A stretch of 64,000 bases of DNA from Liquidambar formosana (lineage: Eukaryota > Streptophyta > Magnoliopsida > Saxifragales > Altingiaceae). A model generated the notes under the pieces. It was given only the letters and a program-made list of their open reading frames with translations, was not told the origin of the DNA and ran no database searches. Positions 28,848 to 39,879 of the stretch are shown piece by piece. A program made the position numbers and the translations under genes. The stretch covers positions 2,810,607-2,874,606 of the forward strand of contig CM077834.1 in the NCBI GenBank assembly GCA_039720395.1, in the 5' to 3' direction. Within the stretch, counting starts at the first letter, position 1. Each line of letters opens with the position of its first letter.

Positions 28848-29766
28848 GAGCATCTGCAATGGTGAGCTATATGGTGTGCTATTGCTATATTATAGCATTT
28901 AGCACAAGTTAGGATGCTCCAATGGTGAGCCAAATGCATATACTAAATATAGTAATAGCTCACCCTTGTGGTATATTTGGCACAAGGGTGAGCTATTGCT
29001 ATATTTGCTATGTCAGCTTTCCCTCCCTTTCTCAACAACCAAACACACCACTCCCTCCATTTCTCAACAACCAACACAGCAGTAAATATGAAAAATCAGA
29101 TATTTCTCTTTCTCCATTTCTAAAATTTTATCAGTAACCAAACAACCTTAAAAATACAATATTTTCAAACATAATACTGAAATCGTATATATATATATAT
29201 CAGAAAACATACCCTTATGTTTAGCCTATTCGTCCTTCTTCAAATAACCTCACATTCAGAAAACATACCCTTCTTGAGCTACCGTTGAACTAAATCACAG
29301 ATTTGGGTTCATTTCTTGCTTTCAAGCGTCTCAATTTCCCCAACCAATAATCCTTTCTCACTTTCCGCACGACCCCCTTTTGCATACCCTTTCTCGACTA
29401 AGGCTTTGCACACAGTCAAGAAATCCTTCCTCACTTTTCGCACGACCCCTTTTTGCATACCCTTTCTTGGCCAAGGCTTTGCACACGGTGAGGAGAAGAT
29501 AAGAGGGCTTGAAGTGTGAGAGTAAAAAAAAAAAGGGGAAGTATCTGGAGAGAGAGAGAAAGAGAGAGAGAAAGAGATGGAAGTTGGAAGATAGTAGTTG
29601 GTAGTTTATAGAAAAAAATAGAGGGAATTGAAGTTATGGCAAAAAATAACAAACCATACATTTGCACCATTGGAGCACCTTGTACTAAATTATAGCATTT
29701 AGCACTGTAGCATGTGCTAAAATAGCAATAGCTCACCATTTTTAGCACACATGATTGGAAATGCTC
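28848..29766. mobile_element. PIF/Harbinger-like non-autonomous element
   Basis: The left end GAGCATCTGCAATGG and the reverse complement of the right end GAGCATTTCCAATCATG match. TTA lies on both sides (28845-28847 and 29767-29769), the target duplication typical of PIF/Harbinger elements. The subterminal region carries repeated GGTGAGCTATT and TAGCATTTAGCAC in both orientations. There is no transposase. It sits in an RLP-A intron. Confidence 0.75.
29349..29494 (+). repeat. 73-bp tandem duplication inside the PIF-like element
   Basis: AATCCTTTCTCACTTTCCGC at 29349 recurs as AATCCTTCCTCACTTTTCGC at 29422. Both are followed by CACGACCCC, TTTTGCATACCCTTTC and GGCTTTGCACAC. The open frame across it is a by-product. 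Confidence 0.75.
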
Positions 29767-29850
29767 TTAATTATAAGCTACAAGCCTAATTCTGATGTTG
29801 CTTTTTGAATTTTCTAATTTCTCTCATACTACGTACGTACCATTCTACAG

Positions 29851-29994
29851 GGCCAATTTCGGCATCGTTTAGCAACCTCATGCAATTGTTGTACTTGTAT
29901 CTTGCATATAACAATTTCAGCAGCCAAATCCCATTGTCGCTTACCAAGCTTGTGCAACTCACTAACTTCAGTATTAGAAACAACCATTTCAACG
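29851..29994 (+). pseudogene. RLP-A LRR-pair exon 7 (144 bp)
   Basis: The acceptor is CATTCTACAG|GG and the donor ATTTCAACG|GTTAGT. Exactly 144 bp, and open in the exon frame: SFSNLMQLLYLYLAYNNFSS and SLTKLVQLTNFSIRNNHF. Both splice sites look functional. After the donor comes the shared intron signature (TCTCATCCCTAGTTGCCAAC, ATGGTGATCTGATTT). Confidence 0.7.
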
Positions 29995-30996
29995 GTTAGT
30001 TCTCATCCCTAGTTGCCAACATGGTGATCTGATTTTTCTACTTGCACCTTTTTAGAGTAGGACAATGTTATGATAAGGACGCCTTCATTGTCTTGCTATG
30101 AGCTTTCCCTTTCAATCAAAATATGATTTCTGCTTGAATTCTAATAAATGTGTCAAGTTGTTATATTTAGGTTTACTAGCTGGTTCCAATTGTAAAATTT
30201 GAAGCAGTGGAACCCTTTAATTTATTGGAAGTTTCAAGATTGAAGCATTTGGACTATTTATCATCCGTGAGACCTATCACATCGATAACCCAGAAAGGTG
30301 TTGGCCAAAGTTGAGAGGGTGATGTTGATAAATTGAAATTAAGGAGGGATATGTGAAATTTGGGAGAGATAATCTACATGAAAATGCATGTTTCACAATT
30401 AATCGCTAATGAATTTCAGTAAGGCCTAAATTTGGTAATCCATCAACTTTCCAATCCTTTGAGAACCATTAAATCGGGAAAAATATTAGTCATAGAAAAC
30501 AGCCCGTTGCATGATTTTTCTTAGCCCTTGAAAAAAATAAAAATAAAAATGAAACACTAGCAGCGTCTTGGGTTAATCTGGGGTCCCATCCTTATTAGAA
30601 AGGAGTTGGGGCGAGTTTCGAGATTTTTTTTTTTTTTTGAACAAGGTTGGAATTTTGTTACAAAACTTGCCCTAAACCCGCCTTAGTTTTACTATTTGGA
30701 AAAATTTTGTTGGAAGTGTGACAAAATAAACTATTTTGTCAGATTATAATTTTTTTGAACATTTTATGATGTTAACATTTTGGATTTTTGGTGGTGGTTA
30801 TGGGCCGGTTTTTGTGCAAAATATACGATATGACGAAATATTAGAGGACATTACCATCTTTGTGGTCTACGCTAACATCATTAGTTTCCTTTACCCCCAG
30901 TTATTAACCAAATCATTCATTATATTAATAATTTTTGTATAATTCATTCAACTGTGTACTTTCAAAGCTTGATTCTCCCCACATTGTAATTTTCAG

Positions 30997-31140
30997 GGCC
31001 CTTTCCGGAAGGCTTAGAGAACCTCACACAACTCGTTTGATTAGACCTCGCTTCTAACAATTTTAGTGGACATATCCCATCTTCACTTTTTAAGCTTGAG
31101 CAGCTCGAAAACTTGTATCTCTCAGACAACAATTTCAGTG
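30997..31140 (+). pseudogene. RLP-A LRR-pair exon 8 (144 bp)
   Basis: The acceptor is AATTTTCAG|GG. The exon can end at CAGTG|GTCATT (exactly 144 bp) or at the better donor CCAG|GTAACA at 31158. One in-frame TGA lies at the LRR consensus (CTCGTTTGATTAGACCTC). The remainder reads LASNNFSGHIPSSLFKLEQL. Confidence 0.65.
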
Positions 31141-31589
31141 GTCATTTTCCATCTCCAGGTAACAATTAACTTCCCATGACTTATTTACTTAAATGCACGT
31201 TTCAGACAAGAATAAGGAATGCTCACCTGTTAACCAGATTTTTTTTTTCTTTTTTTTTTTTTGGGTTAAGTGTGAACTAGATTTTAGGTTCATCATATCA
31301 TTTACCAATTGATAATCAATATAAAAATAAATATGAGAAATTTTTCACTGGTAATGTTACTTGACTCATTTGTAATTTGCTATCAGATCATTTGATTATA
31401 TTGTATTTTGGAAGCTAAAAGTGGTGTAAAACTTTAAACCCCACACATATTTGGCATAAAATTGTGATAAGAGTTAGATATTTTTCGCATACTTTCATTG
31501 AATACTTTAAGACACATTGTGGAGTTAGGTCACATGTGTCTATCATTGAGCACCAATGGCAGTGTCAAATTGTCAACTGTACCTCACCA

Positions 31590-31708
31590 ATTATCTTAAT
31601 TGTCTTCTTGCAACATAAGTGAATTATTATATCTCTCAAGCATTCTAGACAATTGGAATTTCTAAGACTTTTTCTTAAGAGCAAAATTTATAGCCAAATT
31701 CCAAAATG
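31590..31708 (+). pseudogene. RLP-A degenerate LRR segment
   Basis: The reading resembles the mid-protein region of Cf-9-type RLPs: LSSCNIS, FLRSLDNLEFL-like spacing, then IYSQIPKWV. It ends near a GTGTAA donor at 31708. The start and frame are degraded, so the limits are approximate. Confidence 0.5.
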
Positions 31709-31750
31709 GGTGTAAAAACCGAGGTAGGATTAATTTAGAGAATTTTGGTC

Positions 31751-32607
31751 AAAATACCTATGTGTAAGACTCCTTTTACAATAAGTCCTACATAAGAATT
31801 AGTTTTGTAAAAACCCCTTTCAACCCCGTACGGACCAAAAAGCCCCTCATTTTACTGTTGAAAGTATTTACAACCATACCATTGTATTCTTTATACCCGA
31901 AAATTAGGCATATCATTAATAAACCCACCATAATTTTCGACGACTTATATAGAAATAGAATTCCAATAAAAAACAACCTTCTAAAAGCACAAAATCACAT
32001 TCCAAACGTAGGAAGTGGAAACAACTTATTATATACATAAAAATCATATCATATAAACATATAAATATATATAAAAACATACTAGTATGTGTAAAATAAT
32101 CCCAACAGTATCATGTTACTATCCATAAATTAAATAATCATAAACTAAACTGATGACAATATTGTGTTACTACCATCAGCATAAAACTGAATTATGACAG
32201 TATCGTGCTACTGTCAGCAGTAAAAATTGAATTACACTTACATTGAAAAAATGTAGAAAAAATCAGCATATACACAAAAATCAAACCATATAACCATATA
32301 GGTATATGTAGAAACATACTAGCATGTGTAAAATAATCTCAACAGTATTGTATTACTATTCATAAGTTAAATAATCATAAACTAAACTGATGACAGTATC
32401 GTGTTACTGTCATCAGCATAAAACTGAATTACACTTACATCGAAAAAAATGCAGAAAAAAACAACATATTAGAACAAACAAACCAAAAAAATGCAGCAAA
32501 ACTCAAAATGATTAAATCTATTCATCGGGTTATACAAAAAATCAACCAAAAACATACATAAAAGAAGAAAATGAAAACAAAATATAGGGATATAATTCTA
32601 CGAAATG

Positions 32608-32641
<34 letters not shown>

Positions 32642-33320
32642 ATACTAGTTGAAAACATACTAGAACAATGAAGTTTTCGGGAAGAAAAAAAAAAAGAAAA
32701 AGAAGAAGAAGTAAGAGTTGAATGCGTTGACGAGGTCAACAACTAAGGTTGCGATCCAAGAAACATGGCCATTATTGGATTATTCCTATTCAACTTCTAC
32801 TGTCGCTGGCTTCATCAGAGAAAAAAATACAGATTTAGGAGAAGAGGAAGGAGATGTGGAAGACGATAGGAGAGAGAAAATACAAATTTGAACTTGAATG
32901 CAATACACCAATTAATGCTGAGTTGAAGAGAGAGAGACAATCTTCCTAAAATTCCTCTCCCACGAATGGAAACCACCCCCCCAACCAATTAATGCTGAGT
33001 TAAATAGAGAAAAAGACAATTTTCCTAAGATTCCTCTCCCACGAATAGAAACCCCCCCTTCCAAAACCGTTACATATCTTCCATAGAATCCACGCCTTCT
33101 TAAAAATCTGGTATAAACAATATTGAAAAGTAAAAAAAAATATATAAAAAAAATTTAAAAAAAAGGGTAAAATAGGTATACGAAAATTGTTACTTACCTT
33201 ATCACAAAAAAAAAAAAAAAAAAACAAAACAAAACTATTAAAAAAGGGGTTATGGAAATAAAAAATCTTATGGTGGGGTTTTAGTTAAAAGCAGTATCCT
33301 AATAGGGATTATTGCTAATT
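31751..33320. mobile_element. Possible TIR element in RLP-A intron
   Basis: The left segment (GGTCAAAATACCTATGTGTA, AGACTCCTTTTAC, AAAAACCCCTTTC) resembles the reverse complement of the right segment (CAATAATCCCTATTAGGATA, CTGCTTTTAACTA, CATAACCCCTTTTT). The arms are strongly diverged and no target duplication is clear, so family is unassigned. Inside are a tandem duplication at 32036-32455 and an A-rich tract. Confidence 0.35.
32036..32455 (+). repeat. Tandem duplication (~238-bp offset) with nested hairpins
   Basis: The block from AAAAATCATATCATATAAAC to GAATTACACTTACATTGAAA recurs from about 32274. It contains CTGATGACAGTA, TCGTGT, TACTGTCATCAG, a 12-bp perfect inverted repeat near 32390-32420. 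Diverged versions lie near 32149-32178 and 32195-32220. Confidence 0.7.
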
Positions 33321-33372
33321 TCCCCATTAATTTATTACTCATTAAAATCTTTCTCTCACAACTTTCTAGCAG

Positions 33373-34693
33373 GTGTGGAGCAATTTCCATGGAAGAATCT
33401 TCTATTTCTTCACCTTCATTCCAACATGCTTCAAAGACCACTTCCAATTCTATCTCTCACCACAACTTTTTATTCAATCTCAAACAATAGATTGACAGGA
33501 GAGATCCCTTCTTCGATTTGCAATGTGAGCTCCCTTGAAATTCTCAACTTGTCACATAACAACTTGAGTGGCATCATTCCACGGTGTTTGGGAAATTCCA
33601 AAAATGGTGTTAGATCTAAGGACGAATAGCTTTCAGGGAACCATACCTAACACCTTTGCAAAGGGCAATGATTTGAGGAATCTTAACATCAATGGCAACA
33701 AATTCAAAGGGCTCGTTCCACAATCCTTGGCTCATTGTCAAAAGCTGGAAGATCTAGATCTCGAAAACAACATGATAAGGGATACATTCCCATATTGGTT
33801 GGAAACTCTTCCAGGCTTACAGCTTCTTGTCTTACGATCGAATAGATTCTATGGTCCTATAAGTTCCAAGGAAAAATATTCTTTCCCTAAGCTACAAATC
33901 ATCGACCTCTCAAACAATAGTTTCACTGGTCCTTTACCAAAAAGGTATATAGAAAATTTGGTGGCTATGATGAATGCTAATGAAAATAAATGGGAAACAG
34001 TACCAAAATATATGGGGGAAGAATATTATCAAGATTATGTGATGGTGACCATGAAAGGGTTATATGTTGAACTGAAGAAGATCCTTACCATTTTTATAAC
34101 CATTGATATGTCGAGCAACAGATTCCAGGGAGAGATTCCAAAATCAATTGGTAAACTCACTTCACTCATAGTACTCAACTTTTCTCATAACAACCCTACA
34201 GGTCATATCCCATCATCATTAGAGAATTTGAAAGAGCTTGAATCATTAGACCTCTCTTCGAATAACCTCACTGGGGAGATTCCTAGTCAATTGACAAGTC
34301 TGACATTCCTTTCATTCCTAAACTTTTCACAAAACCATCTTCTGGGACACATACCCCAGGCAACCAATTCAATACATTCCAAAGTGATTCGTACAATGGG
34401 AATTTGGGATTGTGTGGAGCTCCGTTGTCAAAGAAATGCAATGATGATAAGGCACCACCAACGTTATTCAAAGAAGACAATGATACAATGATACAGGGCT
34501 TGCAAGTGGATTTAAATGGAAAGCTGTGTTTATAGGTTACAGATGTGGAATGATATTTGGACTGGCTATGGGATATCTTATATTTTTAACTGGAAAACCT
34601 GAATGGCTTGTGAGAATAGTTGAAGGAAAACATTATAAGAAGGTGAAAAAGTCAGGAAAGAGTGCTCCTAGACGTGGAGGAAGAAGAATTTAG
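33373..34693 (+). pseudogene. RLP-A last exon: C-terminal LRRs, TM, basic tail
   Basis: The acceptor is TCTAGCAG|GT. It reads [17 protein letters not shown] and [20 protein letters not shown], then shifts frame near 33598. A 307-codon open frame follows with LRRs (LDLENNMIRDTFPYWLETLP, IDMSSNRFQGEIPKSIGKL, LESLDLSSNNLTGEIPSQL). A frameshift near 34365 leads into the LRR cap (GLCGAPLSKKC), and another near 34500 into the membrane part. That part reads FIGYRCGMIFGLAMGYLIFL, then a Lys/Arg-rich tail ending GRRI and TAG at 34691-34693. The architecture is complete but has three frame breaks. Confidence 0.85.
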
Positions 34694-35794
34694 CTAAAAC
34701 AGGTGGCCTTACTGGGTAAGTGATGCAATTGGTTTTCACATTGTGGTGTAGAATTAAGTAATCCTTTCATGATTATGGTATTATAAGATTGTCTTTACTC
34801 TAGTAATATCGTTGGCTCCTTTAGTTCATGTATGCCTTCTATACTTTCTACCAACATGTTTGAAAAAATGTAAGAAAAGGCATTTTCTTAATGGGCTCGC
34901 ATCCTCTGCTCAATGAAGGTCTAGCCTGATGGGTTCTTAAGCTTCAGTGTCCATTGGATGGTCCACTGAAGGTGGGTCTAATTAATATTAAAGGGTGGGC
35001 CCACTTGATATAAACTGTTCATGATTCTCTTCAACTGTGGTGCTAGATTTTGTATAATGTTCGATTGGAGGAAATAAAATAAGCACACGAAGACATTTTA
35101 AAATGAATATAAAAAAAATCCATTTATTAAATAAATCAGTCCAGCAGTTCTCCGGCTTTTGGTGACCCCTTTCTGCATCATGTTGGTGGTGAGCCATTTT
35201 CATAATGTTTCGAGGACTAATATTATATAGCAAGCTTTTTAGATATTCCCTCCCTGAGTCGAAATACATAAAGCTCCCTTAAAGTCGACCATTATTCGAC
35301 TAAAAAATATAAAATAATAAAAAAAGAGGAGAGAGAATATTACAAAAGAAGCCGCCTTTAGACTTAATGGCATGTCCTGCCCCAATAAAAAACTCCAGGG
35401 ACAAAACCAAGATTGTGTCTTCTTGGGGATAACTAGGAACTCATGAATAATATCTAGTAGCATAACCAATCAAATGTAAGGGCAACTAAGTATTCGTATA
35501 TGAATATGAATTTGAAAGAGAAAGGTTCGGTTGTTTGTTCAATGAGACAAGCCATTTTCTAACAGGAATTTTAACAACAAACCAACAAACCAACACGCCA
35601 ACAATAGCTACCATTCCCTACCATCAAAAGCTCCACAACTAACAGCCAAATTTATCATCAATCTCGCCACCGTGGCCACCCACCCCATTACAGAATTTCA
35701 TCTAAATTTCTAAACCACTATCAATCTAACATTCTAACTACTCCTTCCTTGCTCCTCCACCATCCCACTTGGCTTCTCATGTATATACATGATA
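34694..35794 (+). other. RLP-A 3' flank
   Basis: CTTTCATGATTATGG near 34768 recurs at 48150. The stretch 34870-35020 (AATGGGCTCGCATCC, CATTGGATGGTCCACTG, GGGCCCACTTGATA) has diverged copies at 49850-49975 and 59940-60062. No gene is seen in the remainder. Confidence 0.55.
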
Positions 35795-36070
35795 GTCCCT
35801 CCATTCCATTTTGTTTGATCATTTTTTTACCAAACACATATTAAGGTAATGCATTGCCATGTCATTCATTTCTTTTAACTCTCCAATTTTACCCATCTAT
35901 GATATAATTTCACTTGATATGATAGTTAATACAATAATGGTAATTTTTAGTTATTGTAAAGGGTATTTTAGAAAAATTAATAATGATTTGCTTTAACTTT
36001 CGAAAATAATCAAACATTTCGGAACATTCAAAAAAGGAGAAAGTGATCAAACAAAATGGAAAGGAAGAAG
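35795..36070. mobile_element. Stowaway-type MITE
   Basis: The left end is GTCCCTCCATTCCATTTTG and the reverse complement of the right end is CTTCTTCCTTTCCATTTTG. Both continue TTTGATCA. TA flanks both sides (35793-35794, 36071-36072). It is 276 bp with no coding capacity, matching Stowaway structure. Confidence 0.8.
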
Positions 36071-36409
36071 TATATTATACACAAGCGCACGTACACAGGT
36101 AATGCTATTGCATCCTCTTAACAGCTTCCCAAAAGAACTCCCGAGGGTAGTTGGACCTATTAGTATAAGTCTTTATTCGTTTTCATGCCACATCATGACG
36201 GGTTCTTTTGGCGACAGTTAAGAGAGGTCCATAAGCCCCTATTCCCACTAAAGACCCATTGTTTTTCATGAGTAGTCTCGGTATGGCATGGGAGCATGAG
36301 TGAATAGTCTTCAATACAACTTGTTGAATTCCTAGCATATCGGTATTTTCACACCCATCTTCTCTTCCAGTCAAAATAAGGCTCCTTCCCGCCGAATCAG
36401 ATATGTAGA
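36071..36409. other. Spacer with an RLP upstream-like fragment
   Basis: GGTATGGCATGGGAGCATGA at about 36280 matches the GGCATGGAAGCATGA segment of the promoter modules at 53735 and 61748. No gene is seen. Confidence 0.45.
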
Positions 36410-36821
36410 CTTTGGATCATTTGTTTAAAGAATTGGTACATGATGTCACCCACTCCTACATCGGACACTTTCACGTCAGACCCTGTAAATATATTCCATC
36501 CTAATTTGAACTAGTCAGTATTGGAATATCCAAACATGTCATGTCCATGTTTTTCGATTGGTCCTTTGGGACCATTTTTTGGTGAATCTACAGATGATGA
36601 TAGAATATGAATGGTCCTTTCAATTCATTTAACCAGGACAGAGTTGCTTTTGGCATATTCTGTTTCATTGAGCAAGAATATCCAAGTACTACACAACTGG
36701 TAATTACTTTCATGGGCTAGACCTTAGAATAGTGATATTTTTATTCTGTTTGACTTGGCGACTTATAAGTATACATTTGCACTTAACCTCCCTCTTTCAA
36801 CAATAGTCATATCCTTAAGGA
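36410..36821 (+). promoter_or_regulatory. RLP promoter module 2 (upstream of RLP-B)
   Basis: It shares ordered motifs with module 1: AATTTGAACTAGTCAGT, GGAATATCC, ATTTAACCAGGACAG, GGCATATTC, and CACTTAACCTCCC just before the start. It ends at the RLP-B ATG at 36822. Confidence 0.55.
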
Positions 36822-37420
36822 ATGATAGGGTGGTTAATGTGTCTCAGCTGCCTCTTTCTCTCTCTCTTGCAAGCTCAAGTCAATTGTTCATCATCCTCTT
36901 TCTCTTCTAATTCTTCTTCTACCCATTTGTGCCCTCACGACCAAAGCTTAGCCTTGCTTCAATTAAAGAACAGCTTCTCCATTAGTAGTTTTGCTTCTGA
37001 GCCTTGGTGTGAGCAACCTAATCCAAAGATGCTCAACTGGAAGGAAAATGTTGATTGCTACTCATGGGATGGGGTCATGTGTGATAGGGTGATGGGCCAT
37101 GTAATTGGCCTCGACCTCAATTGTAACTTCTAACAGCTGCCTCTTTCTCCTTCCTCACCTCCAACTCCTCAATCTACAATCATTGAATTATTTAAATTTC
37201 TGCCTCTTTCTCCTTCCTCACCTCCAACTCCTCAATCTACAATCTTTGAATTATTTAGATTTCTGTAGCTTATTGGGGCCAATTCCAAAATTTCTTGAAA
37301 ACCTTACACAAATCACTTATTTGAACCTGTCACAGAACTATTTCAATGGTGAGATCACATCATCATCCTCAAACCTTTGGCAGCTCAATTATTTAGATCT
37401 CTCAAGCAACTCATTTAGCG
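36822..37420 (+). pseudogene. RLP-B exon 1: intact signal peptide and LRRNT
   Basis: ATG at 36822 opens a clean 103-codon frame. It has a hydrophobic signal peptide (WLMCLSCLFLSLLQAQV), then LCPHDQSLALLQLKNSF, a Cys-Tyr-x-Trp-Asp-Gly-Val cap (DCYSWDGVMCD) and GHVIGLDLNC before TAA. The downstream LRRs read in another frame: LGPIPKFLENLTQITYLNLS, then LDLSSNSFSG. It ends at donor TTTAGCG|GTAAGT. Compared with RLP-A exon 1, several LRRs are deleted between the cap and the 63-bp duplication. Confidence 0.8.
37138..37263 (+). repeat. 63-bp in-frame tandem duplication in RLP-B
   Basis: TGCCTCTTTCTCCTTCCTCA at 37138 recurs at 37201. The unit is 63 bp (21 codons) and nearly identical, so the event is recent. 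It duplicates one LRR-start segment (CLFLLPHLQLLNLQSLNYL). Confidence 0.9.
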
Positions 37421-38222
37421 GTAAGTTCCTATCCTTGGCTACTAATTTAACATTACTTGTTGCCTTTTCTTCTTCTTCTTCCTTTTTTTCTTTTTTCCTT
37501 TTTTTTTTTCGTTTGAAACCTCCACGAAATGATGGAAAATTTTACTGATAAATCCACAAAAAACACCTAGAGAGGGCCATATATACCTTACCCTTCAAAA
37601 TACAAGTCAAACAAAAAGGAATATGCATAAAGATAAGAGAAAAATGTACGCAACTTGTTACTTAGACCTTTCAAATCAGGCCAGAGGCCTTTGAATCAAT
37701 TAGCGCGCATGTCTCCTCCAAATATGGGTAAGGGTTTTCAAAGGTGGGGGTTTCAACTCTGTGAAAGTGTGTGAGTTTGGGTCATTGGGAGCATGGGCTA
37801 CTCGTATCATTTTGGCATGAATAAAAAATAAAACAAATAAATAGATCTTAAGATAGAAAATAAAAATATACATAAAGAAAAGACAAAAGGTTCACGTGAT
37901 CCGGTAAGATGCTTATGTCCACGCGCAATGATCATCAATCCACTATGTATTCAAGATATTACAAGAAAAAAACTCATAAACTGGAGATCTCCTTCTACAC
38001 ACAGTTGCAGCATTCTCAAAAGATGGTTGTGTTTTCTCACACAGAAAAAACCCTTAAAACAAAACTGTTATAGGCAGGTTATACCATAAGACCACCGCAA
38101 ATGTGCGTACACACGTTTGGAAAGTACATACTCATATCTTAGATGTGCTTACAAATACTATAAGTGCATACGCCCATCAGATCAAAAAATAAAAATAAAA
38201 ACAAAAATTCCCGTACCCCTAC

Positions 38223-38255
<33 letters not shown>

Positions 38256-38393
38256 CTTTTTTTTTTTTTTTTTAATCAGCAAAAGATAAAGGTGAATTCT
38301 TAATTGAAAAAAATATTAGGAGGAAGTTTAAAATTAGTCAGACTTACCATTTTAACTAGCAAGTTTTTAAATTTGCCAAATTGACCTTGACTC
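37421..38393 (+). other. RLP-B intron region with homopolymers
   Basis: No gene is seen. A run of 30 C (38225-38254), then GC, then 17 T (38257-38273) lies near the end. Several T-rich stretches occur at 37480-37510. Confidence 0.5.
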
Positions 38394-38484
38394 TCACTTA
38401 ACAATATCAATGGCCAAATCCTATCATCACTTTCAAAGCTTGGGAAGCTCTCCGGATGGGCTCTCTTTGGCAACCATTTCAATG
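38394..38484 (+). pseudogene. RLP-B LRR exon fragment
   Basis: Only the second half of the LRR-pair exon is present (AACAATATCAATGGCCAAAT to CAACCATTTCAATG), followed by GTCAAGGTGACACG, a deleted version of the intron start. Confidence 0.55.
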
Positions 38485-38704
38485 GTCAAGGTGACACGAT
38501 TTCTTTACTTAGAAGTTGTGAACAGGACAATACCATTGGTTTCCTTAAGCCTCAGTAACAAGTGCCAACTCTCGTATTCTTTTTTCTTGCATAATCATAT
38601 GACTACATATGTTTTGTTATTAATAAGCTATACGACTACTTCTGTTGTTGTTTTTTTTTTTTTTTTCTTTTTTTTTTTTTCAAACTCATAATATAACTCA
38701 ACAG

Positions 38705-38848
38705 GATCGATTCCGACACGGCTTGGCAATCTCACGCAAATGTCTTATTTAAATCTCTCATATAACAATTTTGATGGCCAGCTCCCATCATCACTTTCCA
38801 AGCTTGAGAAACTCAACGGGTTAGTTCTCTCCGGCAATCATTTCAGCG
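38705..38848 (+). pseudogene. RLP-B LRR-pair exon (144 bp)
   Basis: The acceptor is CTCAACAG|GA and the donor ATTTCAGCG|GTCAGT. Exactly 144 bp. It reads RLGNLTQMSYLNLSYNNF and PSSLSKLEKLNGLVLSGNHF without a stop. Confidence 0.75.
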
Positions 38849-39369
38849 GTCAGTTCTCATCCTTAGTTACCAACATGGTGACACGATTTCTTTACTTAGA
38901 CACTTGAGAGTAAGGCTATGATAAGGTTAGTACCCTCGTTGTCTTGCAAGAGTTTTCCCCTTCAATTCATACGGTTCCAACAGAAATCTGGATGGGGGCT
39001 ACAAGACGAAAATGGAAAGTGCTCAAAACATAGAAAGTGCTCTAAAACGGAAGTAACTATCACTACTAGATAAAACTAATATTATGAAGTAATTAATATT
39101 TACTAAAAAAGGAGAGTTAAATGTCCCATTTTCTTTAGATTATATTTTCTTTACAACGTAGTAAGTCATCCCCAATTCCTAACTGATGTCCTATTCTCTC
39201 CTAAATACGTGAGAACAGTACAATACCATTGGCTTCCTTAAACAACTCTCATATTCTTTATTCTTGTATAATCATATGACTATATAGGTTTTATTATTAT
39301 TAATAACTTGATTTATTCTGAAGTCAATTTTTGAATTTTTTTAATTTCTCTTATACAACAACTCTACAG

Positions 39370-39513
39370 GTTCGATTCCGCCATGGCTTGGCAACCTCAC
39401 ATGGATATCTTCCTTGTTTCTCTCAGCTAACATTTTGAGTGGCCAAATCCCATCATCACTTTCCAAGCTTCATTAGCTCAAGTTCTTTGGACTCTCAAAG
39501 AACCATTTCAGTG
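39370..39513 (+). pseudogene. RLP-B LRR-pair exon (144 bp), one stop
   Basis: The acceptor is CTCTACAG|GT and the donor ATTTCAGTG|GTCAGT. Exactly 144 bp. It starts SIPPWLGNLT and has TAG in CTTCATTAGCTCAAG. The splice signals are otherwise consensus. Confidence 0.75.
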
Positions 39514-39879
39514 GTCAGTTCTCATCCCTAGTTATCAATTAATATGGTGATCCAATTTTTTTATATGGACATTTTAGAGTAGGGTGAGGTTATGTTGAGC
39601 CACATGTCGTATAAAAAATAAAATAAAAAACTGTGGCATTCCCCCAACCCCACCCCCAAAAAGAACAAAAAAAAAAAATCACAACTGACGTCCTTTTATG
39701 TTAAACAGGACAATGCCATTGGTTTCTTTAAACCTCAATTATTAATACCAACTCTCATATTCTTTATTCTTGTATCATCGTATGACTTTCAGTTTTGTTA
39801 TTAATAAGTTGGATGACAGATTTTGAAATCAATTTTTTTTATTTTTTGTAAATTTCTCTTATACTGCAACACTTTCCAA

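Larger units (their letters stand above)
22813..34693 (+). pseudogene. RLP-A: multi-exon LRR receptor-like protein pseudogene
   Basis: This is a Cf-9-like receptor-like protein: signal peptide, Cys-bounded N-terminal cap, extracellular LRRs, one transmembrane helix and a short basic tail without kinase. Such proteins act at the plasma membrane, many in pathogen recognition. The pieces, in order, are 22813-23898, 23995-24137, 24294-24443, 25725-25868, 26307-26453, 27464-28427 (split by a solo LTR), 29851-29994, 30997-31140, about 31590-31708 and 33373-34693. Introns are long and contain repeats. Stops occur early (TGA near codon 8, TAG near 23026), in several LRR exons and at frameshifts near 33598, 34365 and 34500. 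The gene cannot make a full product. Confidence 0.85.

Noticed and set aside
28497..30942. Several 60-105-codon frames in RLP-A introns
   Set aside because: They lie in MITEs or low-complexity DNA and match nothing recognisable.
39361..39385. tRNA T-arm-like GGTTCGATTCC
   Set aside because: It recurs at LRR exon starts, codes GSIP in the LRR frame, and has no acceptor or anticodon arms around it.
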